Origin: Bacteroidales bacterium
GTDB taxonomy: Bacteria; Bacteroidota; Bacteroidia; Bacteroidales; Paludibacteraceae
Direction: 5' to 3'
Length of the DNA: 8,640 nucleotides
Assembly: GCA_900771035.1 (NCBI GenBank)
Contig: CAAGML010000075.1
Span: forward strand, 1 to 8,640
The translations under genes and the position numbers were made by a program. The notes below the pieces were generated by a model. It did no database searches, was not told the DNA's origin, and worked only from the letters and a program-made list of their open reading frames with translations. Below, in pieces: positions 6,328-8,640 of this stretch (its first letter is position 1; each line of letters begins with the position of its first letter).

Positions 6328-7365
6328 CTCGTTCAGCCACCAATAGTGTGTGTTGGCAGGTTTGCCGGGTCCCCAGCCTGCACGGTCGTACTTGCAGTTG
6401 CCAGCCTGACTGTAATTATCGGAATTGATTTCCCAGATAAACCCACGCTCAGGCATCTCCTCTCTGTTATAAACAACGGTGTACCAGTTCTTGTCGAACT
6501 CGGCAGGGTTACGCACAGGGAACGTACGTCCGGGAAAATAGCCTTGATAAGGGTGTCCCTGAGTCTCCTCGCTTGTTGTAAGTTCCTGTCCATGACCAGT
6601 TATACAGACACGGAGCAGAGCTTTCTTAGTGCCAGGAGGCAATTGAATTTCACGATGTCCAAGACGTGCGTCATCCTCGATTGAGGCGGTGTCAATGCCG
6701 TAAGCCCATGCACGATAGCCATTATTGCCGCTTGTGAACGAGTCATAGACCTTGGCACTGTAAATTGGCTTGCCGTATTGGTTCTCGCCTTCAAAGAAAT
6801 AGAACTTCAGTTTCACGGCATGAGCCCTCGTGGCTGAAGCGTCAAAACCGCCATAATAGATTTTGAACTCGGCTGTCTGCTGCTGCATCAGTATAGGTAG
6901 CAGATGAGTGACATCCATATAGAAATTTTTCTCCCAGCCAGCTTTGAACGAACGCCCGTATGGAGTGATAGCCCTCTGTAGTTCATACCACTCCCCGTCA
7001 GCGGGATTCTTCACCCAAATCTCTGTCACCATATCCCAATCTGAGCAGCCTTCGTTCCAAGCGCACATTTTGTACTCCATCAGCACACGGCGGTAACTGC
7101 CCTCGGTAGGCATCTGAAGTTCAAAACGACGGTCCTTATCGATAGCCCAACCATAGAACTCCAGTTTGATGGCAGTGTCTGTCTCAACGGTATATGAGGC
7201 AAGTTCCAGGTTTTCAGGGCATGCGCTTTCCCTGAACCAACCCAAAGAGTCCATCATCTCGACAATCTTGGGTCCTGCCGGGTCTGACTTAGGTTCCGAA
7301 TTAGATTTTTTGCATCCTGACAGCACAAAAGATGCTACGGCAAATAATAAAGCTACTTTTTTCAT
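6202..7365 (-). CDS. Secreted PNGase-F-like lipoprotein
   Basis: This 387-residue lipoprotein has the peptide-N-glycosidase F fold (N- and C-terminal PNGase F domains). A type II signal peptide (MKKVALLFAVASFVLSG-C, lipidated C18) and a polar linker (19-31) place it on an outer membrane face or the periplasm. Similarity to Elizabethkingia PNGase F is clear at CSDWDMVTEIWVKNPADGEW (107-126) with ITPY after it, at the LRVCITGHG strand (251-259) and at YDRAGWGPG (326-334). PNGase F removes whole N-glycans from asparagine. Aligned by eye, its D60 corresponds to D111 and its R248 to R328, but E118 falls on G172 and E206 on Y276, so classical amidase activity is doubtful. C101 and C107 match the first disulfide, while partners of the other two disulfides seem absent. 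It stands alone, without recognisable promoter motifs upstream. Its last 41 codons are duplicated at 5620-5749. Confidence 0.85.
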   Translation of the reverse strand: MKKVALLFAVASFVLSGCKKSNSEPKSDPAGPKIVEMMDSLGWFRESACPENLELASYTVETDTAIKLEFYGWAIDKDRRFELQMPTEGSYRRVLMEYKMCAWNEGCSDWDMVTEIWVKNPADGEWYELQRAITPYGRSFKAGWEKNFYMDVTHLLPILMQQQTAEFKIYYGGFDASATRAHAVKLKFYFFEGENQYGKPIYSAKVYDSFTSGNNGYRAWAYGIDTASIEDDARLGHREIQLPPGTKKALLRVCITGHGQELTTSEETQGHPYQGYFPGRTFPVRNPAEFDKNWYTVVYNREEMPERGFIWEINSDNYSQAGNCKYDRAGWGPGKPANTHYWWLNEIPADGRITLDLNLDEYVSNCTAPNAAYVANYYVMADIFAFE

Positions 7366-7636
7366 ATACTGATTGTTTTGATATTTTCCCCTGCGGGAAT
7401 AATTATTTCTTCACTGGTTTCTCTTTTCAGAAACATTGAATAATATAGGGACTGTAATTTATTACCGATAGTTTGAGTGCGGTGACAAGTCGGTGTTATA
7501 ACTTGCTGCCGTTCGGTTCTTAAAATTCATTTTCCATGTCTCATTCCAGCCATTCCAACCGGTTTTTGTATGTGTCTCATGAGGCAGGGGCACAGTTCCC
7601 CCGCAAAACCACATTTCCTTGTTTATGGTTCTGTCT
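7366..7636. other. Gap between lipoprotein gene and transposase remnant
   Basis: No gene is supported in these 271 bp. The part next to 7366 should hold the promoter and leader of the lipoprotein gene, but I find no convincing TAnnTTTG/TTG pair. There is one small 5-bp hairpin (TTCCC-CTGC-GGGAA, 7386-7399). The part next to 7637 probably contains the outer end of the insertion sequence to which the transposase remnant belongs. Confidence 0.4.
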
Positions 7637-8493
7637 TCAGACTGCGGTTGACCGGGCGGCGCGTCTCTCTATCCTGTCAGCCAACTGGACTACGTTTGCG
7701 GTGTGGATGCCGAAGAAGATGTACAGGATCTCCGTCTTTTCCGTCCTGGCCTTGACTCTTTTCAGGTCGTAGTGCTCTTTCTGTGTTCCGAACGAGCCTT
7801 CCATTGCGGTCGTCCTTACCCTGGCAAGCTCCTGACGTATGGCATCTTTTACCTTCTTGCCGGATGACGGCCTTCCCCTTTTGGAGAACGATGTCGTTAT
7901 GTCATGCTTCTTGCAGTAGTCCCTGTTCCCTGCCCCGGCATAGCCTGCATCGCCTCCCACCTTCCTGACCTCGGTTCCGAACAGCCTCTTGTGCAGGCTC
8001 AGGCTGTCTGTCAGCCTTGTCTCCTCGTTGAATGCGTCGAATGACAGCTCCTGTATCTTCAGCCTGTCCGCAATATCCAGGATTATGCCGTCCAGGAGCC
8101 TGTAGTTCCGCAGTGGGTTGACCGGGTCGATTATCACGTCGCAGAACATCTGGTAGTGGATGTTCCCGTTCAGCTGTTCCATCAGTTTGGGGCAGCTCAG
8201 CCCAGTGTACATCTTAGGAACATCAGTGCGACTTTCCCTTCAGCCGTGAAGTACGGCCATCTGCTGCGTCTTGGCATCGTGCCTCTCCTAACCAGCCCGA
8301 GATTGTCCGCCATCTTGCGGAGGGGAAGGAGTCTCTTCATCTTGCCGAGCTCGCTGGTCTCGAACGTTGTCCTGAAAAACTCGTAAAAGTCATATTCCGT
8401 TAACGGAAGGTTGGGTGTTATTTCTGCCAACTGTTGTACCTTTGCCATTGCCTGTCTTTCTGCGATTCCCCTGAATTCCGCCTGTGTTGGCAT
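7637..8493 (-). pseudogene. Broken IS1182/IS5-like DDE transposase
   Basis: Two overlapping frames make one transposase. The first (8493-8197) starts MPTQAEFRGIAERQAMAKVQ and contains YFTAEGKVALMFL. The second (8212-7637) starts MYTGLSCPKLMEQLNGNIHY. In relatives the two join as MFLKMYTGLSCPKLMEQLN, so one A has been lost near 8214 (CTAAG for CTAAAG), truncating the first frame. In the second frame KIQ (residues 52-54) runs straight into ELSFDAFNEE, where I recall relatives having roughly 190 further residues that include the DATCYES block with the first catalytic aspartate. The later parts are intact: GGDAGYA (86-92), MEGSFGTQKEHYDL (137-150) and ILYIFFGIHTANVV. Start 8448 (MAKVQQL, preceded by AGAAAGG) is an alternative. 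The element can no longer move itself. The exact IS group name is uncertain. Confidence 0.85.
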
Positions 8494-8519
8494 TTCTGGG
8501 GTATCATTCTTATCTTTTG

Positions 8520-8527
8520 CAAAGATA
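8520..8527 (-). promoter_or_regulatory. Possible -7 element of the transposase gene
   Basis: TATCTTTG on the minus strand fits TAnnTTTG and lies 26 nt before the ATG at 8493. No TTG is present at the expected -33 distance, so this is a partial match only. Apart from it, 8494-8640 shows no gene and is probably the remaining IS end plus flank. Confidence 0.35.
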
Positions 8528-8640
8528 CAAATAATTTATGGGTGGTTCTATTAATTAGGTTGAGACGATTTTGAAGTTTATTTTTAGCAGATTGCTGTGC
8601 GGAAGAAGGGAGCAATGCGGGCATTGTGACCGACTGACAA

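Noticed and set aside
7386..7399. Short hairpin upstream of the lipoprotein gene as a regulatory element
   Set aside because: The stem is only 5 bp with no conserved context, so it is not distinguishable from chance.
8197..8212. Programmed frameshift producing the full transposase
   Set aside because: A minus-one shift would restore MFLKMYTG, but there is no slippery A-run or heptamer at the site, and the missing internal block would leave the product inactive anyway.

Overview
The window looks like a chromosomal segment from a member of the Bacteroidales. The evidence is a eukaryote-like (type 2) isoleucyl-tRNA synthetase of the sort seen in Bacteroides and Prevotella, a Bacteroidetes-type promoter (TTG, 20-nt spacer, TAnnTTTG) in front of it, a short Bacteroidetes-style DUF721 protein, a PNGase-F-like lipoprotein and a transposase related to those of Bacteroides insertion sequences. 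Every gene I can support lies on the minus strand. No tRNA, rRNA, CRISPR array or phage structural gene was seen.

Layout, right to left in the direction of transcription. (a) 7637-8493: a broken DDE transposase with one frameshift and an apparent in-frame internal deletion. (b) 6202-7365: an intact secreted lipoprotein with the PNGase F fold but without two of the three acidic catalytic positions of the reference enzyme. (c) 5620-6190: a scrap region. It holds a palindromic dispersed-type repeat, a GC-rich hairpin, a decayed rhuM-family gene with an internal deletion, and a 130-bp near-perfect copy of the 3' end of the lipoprotein gene. (d) 1330-5537: a compact housekeeping cluster, ileS - guaD - dciA-like, with gaps of 5 and 18 nt, its own promoter just left of the scrap region and an intrinsic terminator at 1294-1318. 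(e) 158-1279: a DUF389 membrane protein whose start lies only 14 nt beyond that terminator. (f) 3-119: a second, diverged copy of the palindromic repeat, inverted relative to the one at 6011-6126.

The ileS cluster joins tRNA charging, guanine deamination and a probable replication accessory factor, a housekeeping grouping with no obvious shared pathway. The scrap region and the dead transposase record past mobile-element activity and rearrangement. I see no convincing undescribed multi-gene system. The points most worth following are the swapped GXHH active-site motif of IleRS, the duplicated gene tail beside a rhuM remnant, the paired inverted repeats, the PNGase-F-like protein with altered catalytic residues, and the terminator hairpin tight against the DUF389 start.
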